Shown in pieces: positions 1 to 10,446 of a DNA stretch of 64,000 nt. The position numbers and the translations under genes were made by a program. How positions within the stretch are numbered: the first letter of the stretch is position 1; every line of letters starts with the position of its first letter. The stretch is taken from contig NW_026974141.1 of assembly GCF_037042905.1 (NCBI RefSeq), positions 3,898,001 to 3,962,000 of the forward strand, written 5' to 3'. The notes below the pieces were generated by a model. That model was not told where the DNA came from and ran no database searches. It worked only from the letters and a program-made list of their open reading frames with translations. This DNA is from Lytechinus pictus. Lineage: Eukaryota; Echinodermata; Echinoidea; Temnopleuroida; Toxopneustidae.

Positions 1-43
1 TTTATTCAAATCAACGTTTTTCTAGGGTGGACTTGTCCTTTAA
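1..43. mobile_element. Right end of a truncated fold-back MITE (family CC)
   Basis: The first 43 bases match the right terminus of the element that ends at 1420, up to and including the TTAA border. The rest of this copy lies outside the window, so the duplicated unit that follows may continue leftwards as an array. Confidence 0.7.
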
Positions 44-240
44 TACTTCCGTGCCCTCCTGCCAGGTGGACGAGGAAGTAACTCAGGCAGAAAGTTCACT
101 CGAAAGAACTCAACTGCATGCCACATCTTCGCAGCTGAACAATAAGGCTGTTTGTGCATGGGTAAACACTTACAAATTTAAGTTGAAGTCCCTCTTTTTA
201 TTACAAAAGGAGGTAGATAGAATATGTTCTTTGAATTCAT

Positions 241-513
241 ATTGGCCCGAATTCACAAAGGTGGACTAAAGTTATACCCGGGGTATAAAACGCGTCATTT
301 GACGTCATTTTAATCCATGGACTAAAGTTAGCACCGGGGTATAACTCAGCCGTGGGTTAGATTTAACCCTGGGTGCTAAAGTTAGTCCATGGATTAGTTA
401 GTCCACTGTTTGTGAATAGCGCGGTGGACTAACTTTATACCCGGGTGTTAGTTAACCCCCGACTAAATTTAACCACGGTATAACTTTAGTCGACCTTTGT
501 GAATACGGGCCAA
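241..513. mobile_element. Fold-back MITE, copy 1
   Basis: Terminal inverted repeats start ggcccgaattcacaaagg and end with the complement, cctttgtgaatacgggcc. Inside, the motifs 'ggactaaagttatacccg' and 'cggtataactttagtc' also pair. It has no coding capacity. Confidence 0.75.
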
Positions 514-589
514 TGCCCATAGTAGGCCACTGTTCGAATCACTCCAAATTATTGACATATTTATCAATTGAATAGATATTGCATCTTAA

Positions 590-818
590 TTTCATTGTTA
601 TAATATAATTTGTTTGCCTTGTTTACTCAATAGTATGCTCTCATTAAATATCTCAGCACATAACTATAATACAAGGAATAAAATAAATATCATTTATGGG
701 CAGCGGAAAAACCCTGTTTGCTATTTTCAGTTAGTCACAAAGCACCAACAGTTTGGAAAGATCTGGCAAGTAATATCTATAATGAATTACCATGCATTTA
801 AAAAGTGTCAAGGAGCAT
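590..818 (+). pseudogene. LINE reverse-transcriptase C-terminal relic, copy 1
   Basis: The frame reads HNYNTRNK, then (after frame shifts) sequence equivalent to 'SHKAPTVWKDLASNI' and 'FKKCQGAFK'. This order is typical of the end of CR1/jockey-like ORF2 proteins (N-T-R segment, then a G-P/W-N-type segment, then the F-K-K terminus). It is frameshifted relative to the copy at 1970. A CC MITE begins at its 3' end. Confidence 0.6.
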
Positions 819-1420
819 TTAAAAGACTAGTCCACCCCAACAAAATCTTGATTTGAATAAAAAGAGAAAAATCCAACAAGCACAACACTGAAAATTTCAT
901 CAAAATCGGATGTAAAATAAGAAAGTTATGACATTTTAAAGTTTCGCCTAATTTCACAAAACAGTTACATGCACATCCTGGTCCTTATGCAAATGAGGAA
1001 ACTGATGAAGTCATCCACTCACTATTTCTTTTGTATTTCATTATATGAAATACGAAATATTCTAATTTTCTCCTCACTGTCAAGTGAACAATAATTAATT
1101 GGTCCATGAACATGTGGAATTAGCATTGTTTGATATGGTTCAGTCAAGTTGGTCCTTTTTGTCAAAGATGTAAAAAAAAAAAAAGATACTTCAAACAATA
1201 GAAAACAAAAGAAATAGTGAGTGAGGGACATTATCGAAAGTCTCATTTGCATGACACTGAGTTGTGCATATCACTTTTTTATGAAAAATTAGCGAAACCT
1301 TAAAATGTCATAACTTTCTTATTTTACACCCGATTTTGATGAAATTTTCAACTTTATGCTAGTTTGATTTCTCTCTATTTATTCAAATCAACGTTTTTCT
1401 AGGGTGGACTTGTCCTTTAA
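819..1420. mobile_element. Fold-back MITE family CC, copy A
   Basis: The element is bounded by TTAA at both ends. Its arms of about 180-200 bp are inverted copies of each other: left 'gaaaatttcatcaaaatcgg' pairs with right 'cgattttgatgaaattttc', and both arms carry a 'cactcactatttcttttgt' segment. There is no transposase. The whole element could fold into one long hairpin. Confidence 0.8.
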
Positions 1421-1617
1421 TACTTCCGTGCCCTCCTGCCAGGTGGACGAGGAAGTAACTCAGGCAGAAAGTTCACTCGAAAGAACTAAACTGCATGCCA
1501 CATCTTCGCAGCTGAACAATAAGGCTGTTTGTGCATGGGTAAACACTTACAAATTTAAGTTGAAGTCCCTCTTTTTATTACAAAAGGAGGTAGATAGAAT
1601 ATGTTCTTTGAATTCAT

Positions 1618-1890
1618 ATTGGCCCGAATTCACAAAGGTGGACTAAAGTTATACCCGGGGTATAAAACGCGTCATTTGACGTCATTTTAATCCATGGACT
1701 AAAGTTAGCACCGGGGTATAACTCAGCCGTGGGTTAAATTTAACCCTGGGTGCTAAAGTTAGTCCATGGATTAGTTAGTCCACTGTTTGTGAATAGCGCG
1801 GTGGACTAACTTTATACCCGGGTGTTAGTTAACCCCCGACTAAATTTAACCACGGTATAACTTTAGTCGACCTTTGTGAATACGGGCCAA
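1618..1890. mobile_element. Fold-back MITE, copy 2
   Basis: This is the same element as at 241-513, carried along in the 1,377-bp duplication. Its termini and internal dyads are the same. Confidence 0.75.
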
Positions 1891-1969
1891 TGCCCATAGT
1901 AGGCCACTGTTCGAATCACTCCAAATTCTTGACATATTTATCAATTGAATAGATATTGCATCTTAATTT

Positions 1970-2238
1970 CATTGTTCAAACATTTTTTTTTGCCTTGTTT
2001 ACTCAATAGTATGCTTTCATTAAATACCTCAGTACATAACTATGATACAAGGAATAAAAATAAATATCATTTATGGGCAGCGGAAAAACCCTGTTTGCTA
2101 TTTTCAGTTAGTCACAAAGCACCAACAGTTTGGAAAGACCTGGCAAGTAATATAACATCTCTAATGAATTACCATGCATTTAAAAAGTGTCAAGGAGCAT
2201 TTAAAGGACTAGTCAACCCCAACAAAATCTTGATTTGA
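1970..2238 (+). pseudogene. LINE reverse-transcriptase C-terminal relic, copy 2
   Basis: This duplicated copy keeps one frame through HNYDTRNKNKYHLW, VSHKAPTVWKDLASN and YHAFKKCQGAFK, the usual tail of CR1/jockey-like ORF2. The last residues are encoded by the left end of the CC MITE, so the MITE inserted into the LINE relic. It cannot be functional, because the polymerase core is absent. Confidence 0.6.
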
Positions 2239-2409
2239 ATAAAAAGAGAAAAATCCAACAAGCATAACGCTGATAATTTCATCAAAATCGGACTTAAAAT
2301 AAGAAAGTTATAACATTTTAAAGTTTCGCTTCATTTCACAAAACAGTTATATGCACATCTCAGTCGGAATGTAAATGAGGATACTGATGACATCACCCAC
2401 TCACTATTT

Positions 2410-3414
2410 TTATTCCTATACCATTCCACGAATACTACATTGATACAGGTTGCGGATGACTGGCTAATGTCTCTTGACAAAGGATACACTAATGGGGTAC
2501 CACAAGGATCCATATTGAGTCCGGTCCTCTTCCTTCTATTTATAAACGATTTACCTCTATGTTTCGATAAATCATCAGTACATCTTTACGCAGACGACAC
2601 TGTTGTTTATTATACCAAAAAAGATCCCATTTTGGTTCAAAATACTCTACAACATGAATTAAATTCCCTGCAAAATTGGATGAGGCACAATAGATTAAAA
2701 ATAAATTCTACAAAAACAGTTTGTATGTTAATTGGTACTAAACGTATGATTCGAAAGCACGACGAATTAAATCTAAGAATTCACGATATCCGTATCGAGC
2801 AGGTTAAATCCATTAAATATCTTGGTATTACCGTTGATTCTGAGTTAAAATGGAATGATCATGTTTTGAGCCTTTGTAAAAAGGTCAGTAAGATGATTAG
2901 TTTTCTTGGTAGACTCGGTTCTTTTTTAAATGATTCAACTCTAAATCTTTTATACAAGGCTGTAATTATGCCACACTTTGATTATGCCGACATTATCTGG
3001 TCATCTGCAACTAAAACTTGTTTGGGTATGTTGCAAAAACTGCAAAACAGTGCAGGTAGGATTATTCTAAAAACTAAATTGTCAGAGCACAGGCCAGTGC
3101 ATGAAATTCATGATACTCTGGAATGGAATACTCTTCAACAACGTCAAACTTTCCATACTTATTGTTTATTATATAAAATGTGTCATGATACGTCTCCTGC
3201 CTATTTAAAAGATAAAATGATTTTTAAGACATCGAGGTACCCCACAAGAAAAGGAAATCAAGTTATAATGCCTAAACCAAAGACTGAAAATTGTAAGCGT
3301 ACATTCATATATCGTTGTGGTACATTATACAACAATCTACCTCTTAACATACAAAAATTAAACAACTTTTCAACCTATAAAAAAGAAATCCTAGAAATAA
3401 CTAGAACTGTGTAA
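2410..3414 (+). pseudogene. Partial reverse transcriptase, LINE ORF2 3' part
   Basis: The open frame keeps palm motif B (GVPQGSILSPVLF) and motif C (YADDTVVYY), then the thumb and the C-terminal region with 'LYKAVIMPHFDYADIIW'. Endonuclease, fingers and motif A are missing, so it cannot act by itself. The motif set fits CR1/jockey-type non-LTR elements. There is no start codon of its own; translation upstream of about 2440 would read through the MITE boundary. The frame is uninterrupted, so the insertion is fairly recent. Confidence 0.85.
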
Positions 3415-3560
3415 TGATGATTTCATGGGGGGGGGGGTATCTTAGCTTGCACTGAAAGTTCATGCATCTTAACTTTTATATCTCTTTGTATTAATTTGAA
3501 GTTGTCATTTAAATTGTAATGTTAATCTAAGATATTTATTTCCAGGGACCTCGGGGGAAA

Positions 3561-3594
3561 ACAGATGGGCTATGTTATTTTTAGCCCATCTGAA
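3561..3594 (+). other. Stem-loop in LINE 3' UTR
   Basis: 'cagatgggcta' and 'tagcccatctg' form an 11-bp perfect stem around a short AT loop, about 150 nt before the element's 3' end. A 3' hairpin followed by a short repeated tail is a common recognition signal of CR1/L2-type reverse transcriptases; that role here is inference. Confidence 0.6.
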
Positions 3595-4327
3595 ACGAGT
3601 CATCCCTACAATATGTATAAGTTTTATATGTGTTATTATATTCATTATTTATGTTATGATTCTGTTCTACTTATTTGATCTTACAATGTATATCTTGATT
3701 ATATTTATATATCTTTTTTATCGTGAATAAACCAAACCAACCAAAAACTATTTCTTTTGTATTTTATTATATGAAATATTCTAATTTTCTCCACATTGTC
3801 ATGTGAAACAGAGTTTTATTTCTCCCTGAAAATGTGGAATTACAATTGTTTAACATTTTATGGTTCAGTTAATTTGATCATTACCGTCAAATCTGTAAAA
3901 ATTGAAATATTGTATTATTCAGACAATAAAAAGCAAAAGAAATAGTGAGTGAGCGACATCATCGACTCTCTCATTTGCATGTAACTGACTCGTTCATATA
4001 ACTATTTTGTGAAAAATAAGCGAGACTTTAAAATGTCATAACTTTCTTATTTTACATCCGATTTTGATGAAATTTTCAGCATTATGCTTGTATGATTTTT
4101 CTCTTTTGATTCAAATCATCAGTTTTCTGAGATGGACTTGACCTTTAATCAATTTTCAAGTTGTGTAGATTTATTTTCCACATTTTACTTTTTTGCGTAG
4201 GGTTTGTTTGTTTTTGTTAGTTATCTGGTATCTTACTATGTCAATTATATTACATCTTTAGGGGAGGTTATCTAGACAAACTCTATTCTGGGGTTTTTAT
4301 AGTTTCCCTATTTCCCCCGATGTTAAC

Positions 4328-4918
4328 TTAAAGGAGAATGAAACTCTTGGAGCAAGTTAGCTTTTGTGAAAGCAGAAAAATCAAAGAATAAGATCAACAA
4401 AACTTTGAGTAAAATAGGACTAGCAATAAAAGAGTTATGAGCATTTGAATGTCGAGATCACTAATGCTATGGAGATCCTCCCATTGGCAATGCGACCAAG
4501 ATCTATGATGTCACACACGTACAACTCTCCCATTTGGACACTGAAAATATACCCCAAAACATCTCTTTTTGCTCATTCTAATCATATGACAAACGATTCA
4601 TCAATGATATAATGTTGTGAAACCTCTGTACTTGTCCTCTCATAAAGAGAACACCTCACCTTGTGATAGACTCTATAAAAGTGAGAATATAAGTGAAATA
4701 AGTATTAAAGTAATGAGGGAGTTGTACGTGTGTGATATCACAGATCTTGGTCGCATTGCCGTTGGGAGGATCTACATGGCACTAGTGATCTCAATATTCG
4801 AATGCTCATAACTTTCTTATTATTCATTCAATCTTCCTCAAACTTTCAACAATATGTTTCTTTGATTTTTCTCTTTGATATGGATTCAGCTGGTTTCAAG
4901 GGTTTCATTCTCCTTTAA
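4328..4918 (+). mobile_element. TTAA fold-back MITE, copy 1
   Basis: Core 4332-4914 lies between TTAA tetranucleotides. The termini are AGGAGAATGAAAC and its complement, followed by about 200 bp of imperfect inverted arms. Both arms carry 'cttggtcgcattgcc' or its complement and 'cataactctt/cataactttc' blocks. Other copies are at 30.4, 40.3 (opposite strand) and 62.7 kb. It encodes no transposase. A recurring 64-codon open frame in the right arm comes from the repeat itself. Confidence 0.9.
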
Positions 4919-5089
4919 TGTATACACACATATTTCATGTGGAAGACTTTTGTAATACATGTACATGAATATGGTTTACATTAGCTCAATTATGTATTTT
5001 TATGAATTTTTAGATTCATGAATTTTTATATTGTGATTTTTAATTAGAAATAAATAAACTGAACTTGAACTTGAGTTGTTTAGTTATAT

Positions 5090-5350
5090 GCCTCTCCCCT
5101 CCACGCTTACAAAAAGTGTTAAGAATGTCCATCTTTAGGAAGGAATGTCAAAAACTTTCGCGCTCGCATTATATTAATCGTTGAAATATGTATCGTCTTT
5201 CTTGCTAACTGCAAAAAGTCCTTAACAGGTCCCTCTTCGATCAGGCCACAACGCATGTAGAAATTTATGCTAAAAATTATCACGTTTTAGGACAAAATAC
5301 ATAAAATTTTCAAACATTTTAACTTGCGCTTCGCGGTCGCATTAAACACA
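5090..5350 (-). repeat. Degraded hAT-internal CpG module
   Basis: The stretch contains 'ttcgcgctcgcatt' and 'cttgcgcttcgcggtcgcatt', minus-strand versions of the CpG-rich module repeated inside the hAT elements at 15.2 and 29.7 kb. I see no clear termini. It is probably an old fragment. Confidence 0.55.
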
Positions 5351-5458
5351 GGGCATGAATGAGATTATTACACATTTACGTTGTTTTATAAGAATAAAGA
5401 TAAGAAGTGACTGTTGGGACTACCCTTTCAAAGAAAAACAAGTGGAATGCCTCTGGCG

Positions 5459-5880
5459 GTCTCACCTGCATCACGCGATTCAATATAGCAGCAGTGCTGT
5501 CTTTGGAAACTACTATAACTCGCACAAGATGTTCAGTGATACTTGGTTGCTCTTATTTCCACGTTTAATGAACTAGACCAAATGAACTAGACCAATACAC
5601 TTACAGAGATATGATGGTAATTCAACAAATACCCCCAACGTGGCCAAAGTTCATTGACCTTACATGACCTTTGACCTTGATCATGTGACCTGAAACTCAT
5701 GCAGGATGTTCAGTAATACTTGATTAATCTTAGGGCCAAGTTTCATGAACTAGGTCTATATACTTTCTAAGTTATGCTGTCATTTCAAAAACTTAACCTC
5801 CGGTTAAGATTTGGTGTTGACGTCGCCGCCGCCGTCGGAAAAGCGGCGCCTATAGTCTCACACTGCTATGCAGGTGAGAC
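5459..5880. mobile_element. Interspersed repeat/MITE with GTCTCACCTGCAT ends
   Basis: The left end GTCTCACCTGCAT and right end ATGCAGGTGAGAC are perfect inverted repeats. Between them lie 'gatgttcagtgatacttgg', a tgacc-rich block and a GC-rich hairpin (gccgccgccgtcgg/gcggcgcc). From memory, closely similar sequence occurs in many marine invertebrates; I could not search for it. Confidence 0.7.
5665..5680 (-). promoter_or_regulatory. DR1 nuclear-receptor element plus ERR-type half site
   Basis: TGACCTTTGACCT (5665-5677) is the complement of AGGTCAAAGGTCA, a perfect DR1 bound by HNF4, RXR and COUP-TF-type receptors. It overlaps TGACCTTGA (5672-5680), the complement of TCAAGGTCA, the ERR/SF1 extended half site. 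It lies inside the repeat at 5459-5880. No promoter is visible nearby, so any function is inference. Confidence 0.45.
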
Positions 5881-6299
5881 AAAAAAATCAACTTTGAGAA
5901 GCCGATCGGGGGAAAGCGAAACGAGGCTCATTATTGTGCTTAAATTCTTCGGGGCATGTTTACTTCGTCCTTTCTCTGGGAGAGGGGGGGGGGAGAGTTA
6001 ACTTTGCAAAAGAAAAACTGAACTATCTTTAAATTACAAAATATAAAGAAGTATTAGTGACGCAATGAGTCGGCTCGATATGGGAATATGGCGTATGGCG
6101 GAAAAGGAAGTTGCGAGCGAGCGATAAAAATCTCGACATAATTTTACTACAAAAATCGAAGTTTAGGATAGAGTTTGACATAATGATATCATATTTCAAC
6201 ATTATCCGTTTCCTTTATTTTGTTTTCCTTTCTTTTTTTTCTTGGTCGTGAAAAATGGAGGGGCGGGGTGCAAGAGCTCCCCGGCGTGGATCCATGGGG

Positions 6300-6660
6300 G
6301 GCTGAGGCCCCACTAAAAGGAGGAAGAGGAGGGAGGAAAGAGAAGAAAAAAGAAAGGAAAATGGCGATGAAGAGAAGAAAAAGAGAGAGGAAGAGAGGAA
6401 AAAAGAGAGGGGGAGAAGAGAAGAAAAAAGAGGGAGGAAGAGGGGGGAAGGAAGAGAATAAAAATAGAAGGAGAGAAAGCGGGGAAAAGGAGAGAGGGAA
6501 ACGAGAGAAGAGGAGAAGGAAAGAAAGAGAGAAGTAAAAAGAAGGAAGGTTAGAAAGGGAAGGGGAAAAAGAAGGAGAAAGAGAAAGAAGCAGGGAGAGG
6601 GGGAGAGAAAGGGATAGGGGGTCGAGATGGAGCGGATTCCAGAAAGATGAAGGATGCAAG
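6300..6660. repeat. Purine-rich low-complexity tract
   Basis: The + strand is almost entirely G and A (gaag/ggaa/agag mixtures) for about 350 bp. Long frames across it are compositional artefacts. GC-rich patches on both sides (ccccggcgtggatccatgg; caccccgcgcctccc) may be eroded hAT-type element ends. Confidence 0.8.
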
Positions 6661-6919
6661 GGTTAAGATGAGAGTTGGAGGGTCCAGGATTTTCCAAGAA
6701 GGGCATTTTTTTTTACAGAAAAATAACAACAAGCTCCACCCCGCGCCTCCCGGAAGGACAATTAATGTAACGGTGATTTATGTCAGGAAAAATTTGACAA
6801 GCGAAAATGGGCCCTCATTTGCGTAGGCCTATGCACATCACATTTCCCTAAAATATTTCTTATGGCAATCCATGTGCCCCATTTGGATTCACCACTGATT
6901 GCGATTTCTTCAGTTGCAC

Positions 6920-7411
6920 TGCTTTGTTTCTTATTTTTGTGTTAATAATAACAATAATGCTAATAATAAATCAAAATAATAATAACAACAACAGTGATAA
7001 TGATAATTATAATAACAATAATGATGATGATAATGATAATAATTACAATAGTAATAATAATTATAATAATAACAATGATATCAATAATGATAATAATGAT
7101 AATAAAATAATTTAAAAAATCACAATGATCATAATAACAGTAATATTTATAAGTTACTGTATTTTGAATAGCGCTTCAAACTTTGAATTTCAAAGCACTT
7201 TATTACCCTGGTTATAGGATCCATTACTGTTCCACACATACAATGCACCGTATCCACTCCCTAGGGAGTATCCTGGCCAGGCAACATTTATTATCAGTGC
7301 ATGCATGCCGATCACAATGACGTTCACATCCTTAACATTTAACACCTGGGTTGAGAGTGACAAACATGGATATGTGCATTGCCAAATGACATTATTTACA
7401 GTGTGGAGCAC
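6920..7411 (-). mobile_element. Old tRNA-type SINE body with ATT-rich tail
   Basis: Read on the minus strand, 'ctcaacccaggtgtt', 'gggtaataaagtgctttg' and 'gcgctattc' follow the order seen in the SINEs at 34.8, 43.4 and 60 kb. An AAT/ATT microsatellite (about 6945-7110) forms the tail. The tRNA-like head is not visible; it would fall where the satellite array begins. Confidence 0.5.
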
Positions 7412-9400
7412 AATGTGACATGACCTTCACAGTGTTCCACAGTGTTTTCACAGTGTGGAACACAATGCAACACCACCTACACAGTGTTCCACAGTGTTTT
7501 CACAGTGAGGAACACAACATAACACCACCTTCACAATGTTTTCACAGTGTGGAACACAATGCAACACCACCTACACATAGTGTTTTGACAGTAAGGAACA
7601 CAATGTAACACTACATTCACAGTGTGGAACACTAAGTGACATCACCTTGACAGTGTTCCACAGTGTTTTCACAGTGAGGAACACAATGTAGCACCACCTT
7701 CACAGTGTTTTCACAGTGTGGAACACAATGCAACACCGCCTTCACAGTGTTCCAGTGTTTTCACAGTGTGGAACACAATGCAACACCGCCTTCACAGTGT
7801 TCCACACTGTTTTCACAGTGAGGAACACAATGTAGCACCACCTTCACAGTGTGGAACACTAAGTGACATCACCTTGACAGTGTTCCACAGTGTTCTCACA
7901 GTGTGGAACACAATGCAACACCACCTTCACAGTGTTCCACAGTGTTTTCACAGTGTGGAACACATTTAACGCCACCTTCACAGTCTTCCACAGTGTGTTC
8001 ACAGCGAGGAACACAATCTAACACCACCTTCAGTGTTCCACAGTGTTTTCACAGTTTAGGAACACAATGTAACACCACCTTCACAGTGTTCCACAGTGTT
8101 TTCACAGTGTGGAACACAATGCAACACCACCTTCACAGTGTTCCACAGTGTTTTCACAGTGAGGAACACAATTTAACACCACCTTCACAGTGTTTTCACA
8201 GTGTGGAACACAATGAAACACCACCTAAACGGTGTTCCACAATGTTTCATAGTGGGGAACCCAATGTAACACCACCTTCACAGTGTTCCACAGTCAAATC
8301 AAGTCATTTCCACAGTGTTTTTACAGTGAGGAACACAGTGTAACACCACCTTCACAGTGTTCCACAGTGTTTTCACAGTGTGCAACACAATGTGACACCA
8401 CCTTTACAGTGTTCCACAGTGTTTTCACAGTGAAGAACACAGTGTAACACCACCTTCACAGTGTTCCACAGTGTTTTCACAGTGTGGAACACATTTAACG
8501 CCACCTTCACAGTCTTCCACAGTGTGTTCACAGCGAGGAACACAATCTAACACCACCTTCAGTGTTCCACAGTGTTTTCACAGTTTAGGAACACAATGTA
8601 ACACCACCTTCACAGTGTTCCACAGTGTTTTCACAGTGTGGAACACAATGCAACACCACCTTCACAGTGTTCCACAGTGTTTTCACAGTGAGGAACACAA
8701 TTTAACACCACCTTCACAGTGTTTTCACAGTGTGGAACACAATGAAACACCACCTAAACAGTGTTCCACAGTGTTTCATAGTGGGGAACCCAATGTAACA
8801 CCACCTTCACAGTGTTCCACAGTCAAATCAAGTCATTTCCACAGTGTTTTTACAGTGAGGAACACAGTGTAACACCACCTTCACAGTGTTCCACAGTGTT
8901 TTCACAGTGTGCAACACAATGTGACACCACCTTTACAGTGTTCCACAGTGTTTTCACAGTGAAGAACACAGTGTAACACCACCTTCACAGTGTTCCACAG
9001 TGTTTTCACAGTGTGCAACACAATGTGACACCACCTTTACAGTGTTCCACAGTGTTTTCACAGTGAAGAACACAGTGTAACACCACCTTCAGAGTGTTCC
9101 ACAGTGTTTTCACAGTGTGCAACACAATGTGCCATCACCTTCACAGTGCTACACAGTGTGTACCACAGACATTGTGTCCACAGTGTGGAACACAAGTGAC
9201 ATCACCCTAACACTGTTAAATTTCAGCATTTCAACAGTGTGAATCACAGAGTCGACCATGTGAACACTCATGTGTGAACCGTCAAACTATCAAGGTGTCC
9301 ACAGTGTAAAAAACATCTCCACACTATTGAATTTAGGCCTTCCAGCAATGTGAATGATATTTTCACAAAGTCCACTATGCGAACACACTGTTATTGCATT
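7395..9400. repeat. Minisatellite/satellite array, 52-bp period
   Basis: Monomers run 'cacaatgcaacaccacctt', 'cacagtgttccacagtg', 'ttttcacagtgtggaa'. Starts at 7409, 7461 and 7513 give the 52-bp period. Some monomers are shortened. From 9150 onward they decay to scattered 'cacagtgtg' words. Each monomer has dyad symmetry (TTCCACA...TGTGGAA). All three + frames are open over long parts, but the period is not a multiple of three and nothing suggests a gene. Confidence 0.95.
7950..8871. repeat. 529-bp higher-order duplication inside the satellite
   Basis: The block beginning 'cagtgtggaacacatttaac' (about 7952) recurs 529 bp later (about 8481) with the same irregular monomers, including 'cagtcaaatcaagtcatttc' at both 8293 and 8822. 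Only a few substitutions are visible, so this was one recent segmental duplication of about ten monomers. Confidence 0.9.
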
Positions 9401-9556
9401 GTATTGTGTTTATTTTCCGTCAATTAAAAATAATAATGATATATTTTCGATAACAAAGAATGATCAGTAAAAAGACGGATGGATATTGCTCTACTCAGCG
9501 TTAAAATATCAACGCTGTTTTACAGAGGGTTCCGAGAATTACACTGATGAGACAAT

Positions 9557-9832
9557 GGCCCGTTTAACTTAGACCACGGTCTCACTCAGTGCTAAAATTA
9601 TGGGGAGCCAAAATTTCACAAAATCTGTTTATATTGTATTTTTCCTGTTTACTTTTTTGTTTCCTTTGCTTTCATAATGAATAAAAAATACTTTAGTTAT
9701 CATTCCCAGACAATTATGAACAATTTGAGTGTCAGTTTAGTTAATGAAGTGGGTTTGTGCTCCAATTGGCTCTCCATATTTAAACCACAACCTAAAACCA
9801 GGGTTTTAAACTCGAGTTCAGAATACGGACCC
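9557..9832. mobile_element. Fold-back MITE family M, copy 1
   Basis: The left arm is 'tttaacttagaccacggtct' and the right end 'gagttcagaatacgg'. The left arm lacks the 'tattctgaagtcagg' block seen in other copies. The interior shares 'agttatcattcccagacaat' with copy 2, only 300 bp away. Confidence 0.75.
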
Positions 9833-10137
9833 CTGTGTTCTTTCCAGCAAGGGATATTTTGTTTTTAATGGTTGATTTTTTTTTACTTTTTAATTAATTT
9901 ATGTTATTTTTTGCAACATAATACATGCAAGATTTCAAACACAAAAACGATATTGGGCAGCATTATTAGTTTTTTTTATCAATTGTTTTTATTATTGATT
10001 TGCAATTACACCATGAGTGCATATATCTCACAATATTCTGCATCATATAACAAAACTATTACGAAAAACTACTTTATATCAACAGGCACGTCGGTTATGC
10101 GTATGAAAATGCGTAAAAGGCAGTTACTTAATTCATA

Positions 10138-10446
10138 GGCCCATATACTGAAGTCAGGTTTAAGTTAGACCGCAGTCTAACTCTGCTAGAATTATGGGGA
10201 GCCAAAAATTAAAAAATTATGTTTGTATGTATATTTTTTATGTTTACTATTTTGTTTTATTTTGCTTTCATAGGTAGGAAAAACACTTCAGTTATCATTC
10301 CCAGACAATTATGAACAATTTGGGTATCATGTGAGTTAATAAATTGATCGTGTTCTGTTAGGGATTTGTGCCCCAATTTGCTCTCCATAATTATACCACA
10401 ATTTTGAACCAATGTTTAATTCAAACCCGAGTTCAGAATACGGGCC
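10138..10446. mobile_element. Fold-back MITE family M, copy 2
   Basis: It starts 'ggcccatatactgaagtcag' and ends 'gagttcagaatacgggcc'. The interior matches copy 1 and the copies at 25.2, 42.8, 55.1 and 63.8 kb. Confidence 0.85.

Larger units (their letters stand above)
44..2200. repeat. Direct duplication, 1,377-bp unit
   Basis: Bases 1-1030 recur from 1378 onward nearly unchanged, an offset of 1,377. Each unit holds, in order: an open segment of unknown origin (27-269 and 1404-1646, 80 codons, one residue different), a small MITE (241-513 and 1618-1890), a LINE C-terminal relic (about 590-818 and 1970-2200) and a long fold-back MITE (family CC). The high identity of non-functional sequence suggests a young duplication, perhaps by unequal exchange between flanking CC elements. 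The 80-codon frame has no domain I recognise. I infer that it is a transposon remnant and not a gene. Confidence 0.85.
2410..3746 (+). mobile_element. 5'-truncated non-LTR retrotransposon (CR1/jockey-like)
   Basis: The insert starts within the reverse-transcriptase palm and runs in one frame to the stop at 3412-3414. It then has a 330-bp 3' UTR and ends in an 'aaaccaaccaaaaa' tail. It is flanked by a 7-bp duplication, actattt (2403-2409 and 3747-3753). Truncation at the 5' end with a short duplication is the usual product of target-primed reverse transcription. Confidence 0.85.
2201..4148. mobile_element. Fold-back MITE family CC, copy B, split by a LINE
   Basis: The left half is 2201-2409 and the right half 3754-4148. 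Together they rebuild an element matching copy A at 819-1420. The break falls in the inner part of the left arm at 'cactcactattt'. The intervening 1.34 kb is a 5'-truncated LINE, so copy B predates that insertion. Confidence 0.85.

Noticed and set aside
4617-4811. 64-residue protein starting MKPLYLSSHK, seen four times
   Set aside because: It is the same part of the TTAA MITE in each copy; there is no other support for coding.
6189-6732. Long Ser/Pro/Leu-rich or Lys/Arg/Glu-rich open frames on both strands
   Set aside because: They arise from the purine/pyrimidine tract; no codon bias, domains or splice signals.
6924-7115. Asn/Asp-rich 63-residue protein
   Set aside because: Translation of an AAT/GAT microsatellite forming a SINE tail.
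7420-8872. Cys/His-rich repeated proteins of up to 146 residues
   Set aside because: They are translations of a 52-bp satellite open in several frames; the period is not a multiple of three.
7395-9400. CRISPR array
   Set aside because: Repeats are directly adjacent with no unique spacers of constant length, and the genome is animal.
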